From contig CAVVEV010000007.1 in the NCBI GenBank assembly GCA_963747335.1, positions 1 through 64,000 of the forward strand: 64,000 nucleotides of DNA. The letters are read 5' to 3'. Shown here piece after piece: positions 27,162 to 34,296 of the stretch. A program made the position numbers and the translations under genes. The stretch comes from Prado023 sp963747335 (GTDB lineage Bacteria; Actinomycetota; Actinomycetes; S36-B12; CAIYMF01). Positions within the stretch are counted from its first letter, which is position 1; every line of letters begins with the position of its first letter. The notes beneath the pieces were generated by a model that was not told where the DNA came from, searched no databases, and worked only from the letters and a program-made list of their open reading frames with translations.

Positions 27162-27955
27162 CGAAGGCGGTCGACGGGGCGGATCCGGTGGCGGGCACAG
27201 ACCTGGCTGACCCTCGCGGTGGTGCCCCGATCGAGGCCGTCATCTTCGACTGGGGCGGCACCCTGACGCCCTGGCACGACGTGGACCTCACGGCCGCGTG
27301 GTACGCCTACACGTCCGTGTACGACCCGCGCCACGCGGCCTCACTGGCCCATGAGCTGTTCGCGGCGGAGATCCAGCGCTGGCAGGTGCAGCACAACAGT
27401 GCCGGGGCCACCGGCGCCGGCCGGCTGGAGACGGTGCTGATCGACTGCGGCATCGACCTGGGCAGCACGCGACACCGGGCGGCCATGGAGGCCTACCTCG
27501 AGGCCTGGGACCCGCACACCTACGCCGACCCGCACGCAGCACCCGTGATGGTCGCGCTGCGTGAACGTGGGATCAAGGTCGGGGTCCTGTCCAACACGCT
27601 CTGGCCCCGGGCCCATCACGAGGCGGTCTTCGCCCGGGACGGGCTGCTGGAGCTCATCGATGGCGCGGTCTACTCCTCGGAGCTGCCTGTCGGCAAGCCG
27701 CACCAGGACGCGTTCGTCGCTGCCCTGCGCGCGGTGGACGTCACCGACCCCTCCCGTGCGGTGTTCGTCGGCGACCGTGCCTGGGACGACGTCCACGGCG
27801 CCCAGCAGGTCGGGATGCGGGCGATCCTCGTGCCGCACAGCGACATCCCTGACGACCAGCGCGGGCCCGTTGAGGGCACTGCGGACGCGATCGTGCACCG
27901 TCTGATCGAGGTCCTCGATCATGTGGACCGGTGGAACGGCGCGAACGGTCACTGA
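27158..27955 (+). CDS. HAD-superfamily hydrolase
   Basis: A protein of 265 residues overlapping proS by four bases (GTGA at 27158). HAD motif I is FDWGGTLT with nucleophile Asp31; the second aspartate that usually protonates the leaving group is replaced by Gly33. Motif II is GVLSNTLW, motif III is the Lys in GKPHQDAF, and motif IV is VFVGDRAWDDVHGAQQVGM. The helical cap (residues 50-130) places it among class I HAD phosphatases. Substrate unknown. The missing acid may lower turnover or point to a special substrate class. Confidence 0.8.
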   Translation: MTKAVDGADPVAGTDLADPRGGAPIEAVIFDWGGTLTPWHDVDLTAAWYAYTSVYDPRHAASLAHELFAAEIQRWQVQHNSAGATGAGRLETVLIDCGIDLGSTRHRAAMEAYLEAWDPHTYADPHAAPVMVALRERGIKVGVLSNTLWPRAHHEAVFARDGLLELIDGAVYSSELPVGKPHQDAFVAALRAVDVTDPSRAVFVGDRAWDDVHGAQQVGMRAILVPHSDIPDDQRGPVEGTADAIVHRLIEVLDHVDRWNGANGH

Positions 27956-28001
27956 GCCAGGTCGCAGAGCAGCGTCGGACCACTCACAGCGAGCGACTGA
28001 C

Positions 28002-28805
28002 TCAGGTCGCCGCTTCCTCCGGCGCGGCTGCACCCTCCGACTCAGTCTCGTCCGTCGCCTCGACGTCCTCCGGGCGGCGCCCCTCGACCCGGATCAGGCG
28101 CCACCAGCCCACGATCCCGACCAGGCCGAAGAGCAGCCACTGCACCGAGTACACGAGGTTGTTCAGCCCGCGATGGCCGGGGACCGGCAGGCTCGTGAGC
28201 TCTGCGTCGGCGGGGGGAGCGCTCGCGGACAGCTCGGCGTAGGCGTTGTACCGCAGTGCATCGGCGGGGTTCACGAGCACCTGGGGGTCTGTTGCCCACG
28301 CCTGGCCCGGCGGTGGGGCGTCGGTCGGCTCGGTGACCTCAGCGGGTCGCAGGCGTCCGGTGATGGTGACCACGCCGGCCGGGGGCGCCGGGACATCGGG
28401 GGCGGCGGTGGCCTCGGTGCCTGCGGGCGCCCAACCGCGGTTGACCAGCAGGACGCCGGTGTCGGTCACCAGGGGCGTGACGACCCAGAACCCGTTGCGG
28501 CCGTCGAGCGGCCGACGGCGCACCGCCGCCTCGCCCGCCGCGTCGAAGGTGCCCGTGGCCGTGACGGTGCGCCATTCGAGCTCCTGCGGGAGCGCTGGGG
28601 TGGCGGACCCCGCCGGGGCAGCGTCGAGGAGCTCGTCGACCGGCACGGCCGGTGCGGACAGGGCGTAGTCGAGGCGATCGTTCTCGGCGAGCCTCACCTG
28701 GTAGCGGTTCCACTGCCAGCGTGCAAGGACCACGCACAGCACGAGCATCGCCAGGACGAAGGCGGTGAAGCCCAGCCATCGACGCTGCCGGAGGATCTCG
28801 AGCAC
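28002..28805 (-). CDS. SURF1-family cytochrome oxidase assembly protein
   Basis: A protein of 267 residues with one N-terminal helix (WLGFTAFVLAMLVLCVVLA) followed directly by RWQWNRYQVRLAEND and one C-terminal helix (LVYSVQWLLFGLVGIVGWWRLI). The periplasmic middle has EWRTVTATGTFD, NGFWVVTPLV and VLLVNRGWAPAG, all SURF1 hallmarks. SURF1 helps insert heme a into cytochrome c oxidase, implying aerobic respiration with an aa3-type oxidase. The Ala/Glu-rich tail is cytoplasmic. It is convergent with the HAD gene and divergent from mshC. Confidence 0.88.
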   Translation of the reverse strand: MLEILRQRRWLGFTAFVLAMLVLCVVLARWQWNRYQVRLAENDRLDYALSAPAVPVDELLDAAPAGSATPALPQELEWRTVTATGTFDAAGEAAVRRRPLDGRNGFWVVTPLVTDTGVLLVNRGWAPAGTEATAAPDVPAPPAGVVTITGRLRPAEVTEPTDAPPPGQAWATDPQVLVNPADALRYNAYAELSASAPPADAELTSLPVPGHRGLNNLVYSVQWLLFGLVGIVGWWRLIRVEGRRPEDVEATDETESEGAAAPEEAAT

Positions 28806-28874
28806 GACCCCAGCCTACGTCGATCCCCGCGAGTCCACGGCGCGTGCGCCGAACAGGGCCTAGGGTGTGGAACC

Positions 28875-30104
28875 GTGGAGTCCTGGATGGGCAGAGAGCC
28901 CGGAGAGCTGCCAGGTCGGGGGCCCGCCCTGGCCCTGTTCGACACGCGCACCCGGCAGGTGCGAGCCACCTCGCCGGGTGCCGTTGCCCGGATGTACGTG
29001 TGCGGGATCACGCCGTACGACGCGACCCACATGGGCCATGCCGCCACGTACATCGCCTTCGACCTGGTGAACCGGTACTGGCGCGACCTCGGCCATGAGG
29101 TCCACTACGTGCAGAACGTGACCGACGTCGACGACCCGCTGCTCGAGCGCGCCGTGGCCACCGGGCAGGACTGGCGCGAGCTGGCCCTCTCCGAGACTGC
29201 CCTGTTCGCCGAGGACATGGCGGCCCTCAACGTGCTTCCCCCGCGTGACTACATCGGCGCCGTGGAGTCGATCCCGTCGGTGGTGACGTGGATCGGGCGG
29301 CTGCGCGACGCCGGTGCGGTGTACGACGTGGACGGCGACCTGTACTTCACGACCTCTGCGGCTCCAGGGTTCGGCGAGGTCTCCGGGCTCGACGGGGCCG
29401 CGATGCAGGAGGTCTTCGCCGAGCGTGGTGGCGACCCAACCCGGCCGGGCAAGCGCACGCCCCTGGACTGCATGCTCTGGCAGGCCGCGCGCCCCGACGA
29501 GCCTGCCTGGGACACTGAGCTCGGTCACGGCCGGCCCGGATGGCACATCGAGTGCACAGCGATCGCGCTGGACCACCTGGGGATGGGCTTCGACGTGCAG
29601 GGCGGCGGCTCGGACCTGGCGTTCCCGCACCACGAGATGTGCGCGGCACAGGCCGGCATGGCCACTGGTGAGTCACCGTTCGCCAAGCACTTCGTGCACA
29701 CCGGCATGGTCGGGTTCGAGGGACACAAGATGAGCAAGTCGCGCGGCAACCTGGTGTTCGTCTCCCGGTTGCGCCGCGCCGGGGTCCCGTCGGTGGCTGT
29801 CCGTCTGGCCCTGATGGCCCACCACTACCGCAGCGACTGGGAGTGGTCCCCGTCCGATCTGCAACGGGCCGAACGGCGACTGCTCCGGTGGCGGGCGGGC
29901 ATGCAGGCGGCCAGTGGTCCGTCCTCGGAGGCGCTGCTGGCCGCGGTTCGTGAGCGGATGGCCGAGGATCTCGATGCCCCGGGGGCGTTGGACCTGATCG
30001 ACCGCTGGGCCACGGACGCCGTTGCAGGCGTGGGGTCGGACACCGAGGCTCCCCGGCGGGTGGGGGTGCTGCTCGACACGCTTCTCGGGGTCGACCTCTC
30101 CTAG
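28875..30104 (+). CDS. mshC: Cysteine--glucosaminyl-inositol ligase (mycothiol biosynthesis)
   Basis: Ligates cysteine to GlcN-inositol with ATP, the third dedicated step of mycothiol synthesis, a thiol restricted to Actinobacteria. The protein has 409 residues from GTG 28875, which yields the family N-terminus MESWMGREPGELPGRGPAL. It is related to CysRS: Cys43 is a zinc ligand, HMGH is at 52-55, GWHIECTAIAL carries another zinc ligand, and KMSKS is at 285-289 (HKMSKSRGNLVFVS). The CysRS anticodon domain is truncated, which distinguishes MshC from CysS. pgi follows 26 bases downstream. Confidence 0.93.
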   Translation: MESWMGREPGELPGRGPALALFDTRTRQVRATSPGAVARMYVCGITPYDATHMGHAATYIAFDLVNRYWRDLGHEVHYVQNVTDVDDPLLERAVATGQDWRELALSETALFAEDMAALNVLPPRDYIGAVESIPSVVTWIGRLRDAGAVYDVDGDLYFTTSAAPGFGEVSGLDGAAMQEVFAERGGDPTRPGKRTPLDCMLWQAARPDEPAWDTELGHGRPGWHIECTAIALDHLGMGFDVQGGGSDLAFPHHEMCAAQAGMATGESPFAKHFVHTGMVGFEGHKMSKSRGNLVFVSRLRRAGVPSVAVRLALMAHHYRSDWEWSPSDLQRAERRLLRWRAGMQAASGPSSEALLAAVRERMAEDLDAPGALDLIDRWATDAVAGVGSDTEAPRRVGVLLDTLLGVDLS

Positions 30105-30130
30105 TCTGGGCGCGTCGAAGGAGGCACCCC

Positions 30131-31762
30131 ATGACCCAAACCCCGCTCACGTCTGCCGCCGCATGGCAGGCCCTGTCCGCGCACGCCGAGTCGATGTCCG
30201 CGACGACCGTCCGGGAGCTGTTCGACACCTCCTCGGATGTCGACCGGGCGTCGGTTTTCTCGGCCGACGGGGCCGGATGGCACATGGACTTCGCCAAGCA
30301 ACGGATCACCGGGGAGACGATCGACCTGCTCGTCGCCCTCGCCGAGGAGCGCGATCTGGCCGGCCGGCGTGAGGCCATGTTCACCGGGGTGCACATCAAC
30401 AACACCGAGGACCGCGCGGTGCTGCACACCGCGCTGCGCCTGCCTGCCACCGCGACGCTGGTGGTCGACGGTCAGGACGTCGTGGCCGACGTCCACGCGG
30501 TCCTGGCCAAGATGGGGGCCTTCGCCGAGCAGGTCCGGGCCGGGACGTGGTTGGGCTTCACAGGTCAGCCGATCCGCAACGTGGTGAACATCGGCATCGG
30601 TGGCTCGGACCTCGGGCCGGTCATGGCCTACCAGGCCCTGCGGCACGTGTCGGACCGGGACCTCGTGATGCGATTCGTGTCGAACGTGGACGGCTCGGAC
30701 TTCGTCGAGCAGACCCGCGACCTCGATCCGGCCGAGACCCTGTTCCTGGTGGCGTCCAAGACGTTCACCACACAGGAGACGATGACGAACGCGCGCACGG
30801 CGCGGGACTGGCTGGTGGCCGGCCTCGGAGACGCGTCGGCTGTGGCCCGGCACTTCGTGGCGATCTCGACCAATGCCGAGAAGGTGGCGGAGTTCGGCAT
30901 CGACACGGCCAACATGTTCGGGTTCTGGGACTGGGTCGGTGGCCGCTACTCGATGAGCTCGGCGATCGGCCTGTCGACGATGATCGCGATCGGTCCAGAC
31001 GGGTTCGGCGAGCTGTTGGCCGGCCTGCACGCGATGGATATGCACTTCCGGACAGCTCCGGCTCGCGAGAACCTGCCGGTGCTGCACGGACTGCTCTGTG
31101 TCTGGAACCGCAACTTCCTCGGGACCGCCGACCACGTTGTGCTGCCCTACGACCAGTACCTGCTGCGTTTCCCGGCCTACCTGCAGCAGATGATCATGGA
31201 GAGCAACGGCAAGCGTGTGACTGCCGCCGGGGATCCGGTGGACTACGACACGTCGGCGTCGTTCTGGGGCGAGCCAGGGACGAACGGCCAGCACTCCTTC
31301 TACCAGATGCTGCACCAGGGCACGACGATCATCGCGGCGGACTTCATCTTCTTCGCCCGGCCCATCAATGACGTGGGCAGCCACCACGATCTGCTCGTCG
31401 CCAACTGCCTGGCGCAGTCCGGGGTGATGGCCTTCGGGCGGTCCGCCGCCGAGGTGGAGGCCGACGGGACCCCGGCGCACCTCGTGGAGCACAAGGTCAT
31501 GCCCGGCAACCGCCCCAACACCATGCTGGTGGCCGAGTCGCTGACCCCCTTCACCCTCGGCGCGCTCATCTCCCTCTACGAGCACTCGACCTTCGTGCAG
31601 GGGATGATCTGGGACCTGAACCCCTACGACCAGTGGGGCGTCCAGCTCGGCAAGGTGGTCGCGGACTCGATCGCGCCGATGCTGACCGGCGAGGCCGAGG
31701 CGTCGCTGGACTCCTCGACGAACGCGCTGATCGCTCGGTACCGGGCGGCACGCGGGCGCTGA
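30131..31762 (+). CDS. pgi: Glucose-6-phosphate isomerase
   Basis: Glycolytic enzyme interconverting glucose 6-phosphate and fructose 6-phosphate. The 543-residue length is usual for the large form. Visible motifs are NIGIGGSDLGPVMAYQAL, SKTFTTQETMTNA, FWDWVGGRYSMSSAIGLS, ESNGKRV, GTNGQHSFYQMLHQGT with the catalytic His, and DLNPYDQWGVQLGK near the C-terminus with the catalytic Lys. ATG 30131 has a GGAGG ribosome site upstream (GAAGGAGGCACCCC). It may be co-transcribed with mshC; both draw on hexose phosphates only indirectly. Confidence 0.95.
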   Translation: MTQTPLTSAAAWQALSAHAESMSATTVRELFDTSSDVDRASVFSADGAGWHMDFAKQRITGETIDLLVALAEERDLAGRREAMFTGVHINNTEDRAVLHTALRLPATATLVVDGQDVVADVHAVLAKMGAFAEQVRAGTWLGFTGQPIRNVVNIGIGGSDLGPVMAYQALRHVSDRDLVMRFVSNVDGSDFVEQTRDLDPAETLFLVASKTFTTQETMTNARTARDWLVAGLGDASAVARHFVAISTNAEKVAEFGIDTANMFGFWDWVGGRYSMSSAIGLSTMIAIGPDGFGELLAGLHAMDMHFRTAPARENLPVLHGLLCVWNRNFLGTADHVVLPYDQYLLRFPAYLQQMIMESNGKRVTAAGDPVDYDTSASFWGEPGTNGQHSFYQMLHQGTTIIAADFIFFARPINDVGSHHDLLVANCLAQSGVMAFGRSAAEVEADGTPAHLVEHKVMPGNRPNTMLVAESLTPFTLGALISLYEHSTFVQGMIWDLNPYDQWGVQLGKVVADSIAPMLTGEAEASLDSSTNALIARYRAARGR

Positions 31763-31811
31763 GGGTCGGGGGTCGCTCGGGGCGTCGGCGGCTCGGCGCC
31801 CGTCGCTCGGG

Positions 31812-31867
31812 GTGGGCGGGTGCATGGTCGCCCACGGGGGTGTCTGAGGCGCTGAGGCGCTGAGGCG
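31812..31867. repeat. Hairpin and three tandem CTGAGGCG copies after pgi
   Basis: A 7-bp stem (GTGGGCG 31812-31818, CGCCCAC 31829-31835) is followed by three exact 8-bp copies of CTGAGGCG at 31844, 31852 and 31860. The site is between convergent genes. The hairpin may terminate transcription; the tandem copies look like slippage. Confidence 0.5.
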
Positions 31868-31900
31868 GTGCCGTCGTCCCGGAGGGTTCGGGCCCGGCGG

Positions 31901-32608
31901 CTACCCGACGGTGAATCCGGTGACGATCTCGTCGGCGATGACCAGGTTGATCCACGAGCTGGCTGTGCCGACGTTGTCCTGCGGCACACCGTCCCGCTTG
32001 CCGACGCGAACGCGCCACCTGACTGCCCTGAGCGCGTCAGCGGCGTCCCCCTCCGGGAGGCCGACGAGTGCGGCGTCCATGGCCCGGACGAACTCGATGT
32101 TGGCCGGGTCCGTGAGCGACTCCTGGCTGGAGAGTCCATCCACGGTGCGGTCTGTATAGGCGCTCGGCGGGGGAGGCAGGGCTGCGACGCAGAGCCGGTC
32201 CACCGTGGCCGACCACTCCTCGACGCGCGGATCCGGTCGGCTGACGGTCGCGGTGCCGTAGCCGCGTCCGTCGTTCGTGTAGAGCAGCCAGGTCGTGGCG
32301 CTGCCCTCGGGTGGGGCGCTGACTCCCGGCTCCTGCCATCGGATCGTCCGGGTGATCAGGGGGTACCACCCCGCGAACTCGGCGACGGCTGCCTCCTGCG
32401 AGGTTCCGCGTCCACGTGAGTAGTCCGGGTTGTCCGTGAGGTAGCAGTCGAGGGCGGCCTCGATGTCCGTGCGAGGTTGGGCCGTCCCCGCGCCGTGGGC
32501 ACTGGCATTCGGCCCGGGAGTGCCCGGTTCCGAGGGTGTGCCCTCCGCGACGCCGCACCCGGTCACGATGGCCACCACGGCGAGCACGGCGGTTGCACGG
32601 GGGATCAT
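31901..32608 (-). CDS. Putative lipoprotein of unknown function
   Basis: The ATG at 32608 gives MIPRATAVLAVVAIVTGC, a lipoprotein signal with lipobox VTGC at residues 15-18, so the mature protein would be lipid-anchored outside the membrane. A Ser/Pro/Thr/Gly-rich linker follows. The rest (residues 50-235) is a compact domain with LDCYLTDNPDYSRGRG, VAEFAGWYPLITRTIRWQ and WINLVIADEIVTGFTVG. I do not recognise the family. It could be a surface sensor or a substrate-binding accessory; there is no operon partner to guide a guess. Confidence 0.6.
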   Translation of the reverse strand: MIPRATAVLAVVAIVTGCGVAEGTPSEPGTPGPNASAHGAGTAQPRTDIEAALDCYLTDNPDYSRGRGTSQEAAVAEFAGWYPLITRTIRWQEPGVSAPPEGSATTWLLYTNDGRGYGTATVSRPDPRVEEWSATVDRLCVAALPPPPSAYTDRTVDGLSSQESLTDPANIEFVRAMDAALVGLPEGDAADALRAVRWRVRVGKRDGVPQDNVGTASSWINLVIADEIVTGFTVG

Positions 32609-32796
32609 TGCCACATCCTCGGGCTTGCTGGGTGCGCGTCGATCGGCGGCCCGGTCACTATCGCACAGGCAGGTGCGGGGCCTGATTCTCGGGCCGGCGC
32701 CAGTCCGTGGAGGTAGTCCTGGGATGGGCCCCGCGCCGTGTCCACCGGTCTGGCGAGCCTCGTGAGACGATCGGGCGACACGCGATTGGGGGATGG

Positions 32797-33093
32797 ATGA
32801 CTGACGGGGAGAGCCACTCCCGGTGGCCTGAGGACGACCAGGACGTCGAGGCGGTCGAGGACCCCGGGGTGTGGAAGCTGGTCCTTCTCTATGGGCTTCC
32901 ACTCCTGATCCTGCTCGTCGTCCCCACGGTTGCCTGGGTGGGGCTGCTCCCCGGGGCGATCGCCCTGCGCTGGACGACCCATCCACCGCACCGCCGCCGC
33001 CTCATCGTGCTGTACGTCGTGGCTGGGCTGATCTCCGTACTGCCGTGGATCGCGCTGATCGTCAGCGGCGACATCACCGAGCTCACCGGCTGA
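32797..33093 (+). CDS. Small two-helix membrane protein
   Basis: A 98-residue product from ATG 32797 with an acidic N-terminus (WPEDDQDVEAVEDPG) and two hydrophobic segments (LLYGLPLLILLVVPTVAWVGLLPG and LIVLYVVAGLISVLPWIALIV) separated by a His/Arg loop. The upstream in-frame extension is Arg/Gly-rich and not used. Family unknown. It is divergent from the lipoprotein gene and lies before, but outside, the SOS operon. Confidence 0.5.
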   Translation: MTDGESHSRWPEDDQDVEAVEDPGVWKLVLLYGLPLLILLVVPTVAWVGLLPGAIALRWTTHPPHRRRLIVLYVVAGLISVLPWIALIVSGDITELTG

Positions 33094-33315
33094 TCCGCTG
33101 CTCTGGGCGCGCCCCGTCGGGCGTCGATCCAGCGGTGTGGCCGTGCCCCTCCGCGGCCATCGAACAGATGCACGAATGTGTTCCAGCCCGATGGGCCCGT
33201 CACGATGGCCCGTCAACCCCTCCGCCTCGATGAATCCAGGGAGGTCTCCGAGGAGGGGACGCCTGACCCCCTGTGCGGTGTGCTGCCAGGAATTCTGCCC
33301 GCGCAACACGGGGGG

Positions 33316-33344
33316 TTGACGGTGTCAGGCCGGGGGCGTACGGT
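33316..33344 (+). promoter_or_regulatory. Sigma-70-type promoter of the SOS mutasome operon
   Basis: TTGACG at 33316-33321 and TACGGT at 33339-33344 are separated by 17 bases, close to the actinobacterial housekeeping consensus. The predicted start of transcription near 33351 falls next to the LexA box, so bound LexA would block initiation. The remaining 33094-33315 and 33370-33518 hold no supported gene; the leader would be about 165 bases. Confidence 0.65.
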
Positions 33345-33353
33345 GAAGCCAGT

Positions 33354-33369
33354 TCGAACACCCGTTCGA
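33354..33369. promoter_or_regulatory. LexA (SOS) box, perfect palindrome
   Basis: TCGAACACCCGTTCGA, that is TCGAAC-N4-GTTCGA, is the LexA operator used by Gram-positive and actinobacterial LexA. Both half sites are exact. It lies ten bases after the -10 element and 150 bases before the first operon gene, predicting induction after DNA damage. Confidence 0.88.
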
Positions 33370-33518
33370 ACATGGTGCTGAGGGAACCGCCGACCCCGGA
33401 CCACCAGCACCCGGGGATCGGCCCGTGCTCGGCGAGGGAAGCGCAGGAGCGCAGGCCGATCCCCCCCGCACAGCCGTCTTCCCCGGCGCGCGACCGACAC
33501 GACTGCCAGGAGGACGCA

Positions 33519-33824
33519 ATGAGCCGTACGTATGCCGATCCGATCGATGTCCGCAGGGCGGGGGAGCAGCCCCCCGAGGATCGTCCCGCCCAGTTCCTCT
33601 GGCACGGACGGCTGTACGTGGTGCGCGCCGTGATCGCCCACTGGATCGAGTCGAGTGTGTGGTGGGGCGGTTCACGGCGCGCGCTCGAGGGTGCCCTCCC
33701 GGCGCACGAGCACGAGGTGTGGCGCGTCGAGGCCCAGGCAGGCCGCTCGGACGCCGCCGGTGTGTACGACCTGCGCCGGGACATGGTGGCCGATCGCTGG
33801 GTCCTGGCCCGGGCGATGGACTGA
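33519..33824 (+). CDS. DUF6504-family protein, first gene of SOS operon
   Basis: The ATG at 33519 follows AGGAGG with a 5-base gap. The 101-residue product has RPAQFLWHGRLYVVRAVIAHWIES and EVWRVEAQAG...GVYDLRRDMVADRWVLARAMD, a small beta-rich fold that I associate with DUF6504, a family seen next to the second DnaE in actinobacteria. It carries no polymerase or nuclease motif. Being first behind the LexA box suggests an accessory role in translesion synthesis, perhaps in the place filled by ImuA' elsewhere; that is inference. Confidence 0.7.
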   Translation: MSRTYADPIDVRRAGEQPPEDRPAQFLWHGRLYVVRAVIAHWIESSVWWGGSRRALEGALPAHEHEVWRVEAQAGRSDAAGVYDLRRDMVADRWVLARAMD

Positions 33825-33872
33825 CACCGCACCAGTGGTGGCACGAGAACTGATACGACGAGGAGGAGTGAG

Positions 33873-34289
33873 ATGAGCGCCGTACCCACAAGCCCCCCTG
33901 TGCCCTACCAGGCCCGCGAGCTGCTGGGCAGTGCCGCCCGGGGTCTGCTTGAGGCCTACGCGACCCCTGATCCGGCACGGCGGTACGCCACCGCCCATCT
34001 GGCCGCACTGCGGGCGGCGGCAGCCGTTCTCGCAGCCCGGGCGCACCCCGTGCGCCAGGGGCGGATCCGCAGCGTCTGGACCCTGCTGCCCGTGGTCGCC
34101 CCGCAGATGCAGGAGTGGGCCGTCTTCTTCGCCGCCAACGCCTCGCGGCGTGCCGCGGCGGAGGCGGGCCTTCCTGTGGTCAGCCAGCGGGAGGCCGACG
34201 ACCTGGTGCGCGACGCCGAGTCGTTCCTGGTCCAGGTCGCTGCGGTGATCGGGGTCGACCAGCAGTCGATCCTGCCCAACGAGTTCTAG
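33873..34289 (+). CDS. SAV_6107-type HEPN-domain-like protein
   Basis: A mostly helical protein of 138 residues (ARELLGSAARGLLEAYATPDPARRYATAHLAALRAAAAVLAAR region). It matches what I know of the SAV_6107 family, annotated as HEPN-like, which regularly sits beside the second DnaE gene in Streptomyces and relatives. HEPN domains often act in RNA cleavage or nucleotide binding through an Rx4-6H motif; I see no clear copy here, so a purely structural role is possible. The start has GAGGAGGAG upstream. dnaE begins eight bases after its stop. Confidence 0.65.
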   Translation: MSAVPTSPPVPYQARELLGSAARGLLEAYATPDPARRYATAHLAALRAAAAVLAARAHPVRQGRIRSVWTLLPVVAPQMQEWAVFFAANASRRAAAEAGLPVVSQREADDLVRDAESFLVQVAAVIGVDQQSILPNEF

Positions 34290-34296
34290 GTGTTAC

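Noticed and set aside
28875..30104. Cysteinyl-tRNA synthetase (cysS)
   Set aside because: The protein lacks the long anticodon-binding tail and its N-terminus and HKMSKSRGNLVFVS segment match MshC.
33094..33518. Extending the DUF6504 gene upstream to 33273 or 33373
   Set aside because: That frame crosses the promoter and LexA box; the ATG at 33519 has an ideal AGGAGG site and the family N-terminus.
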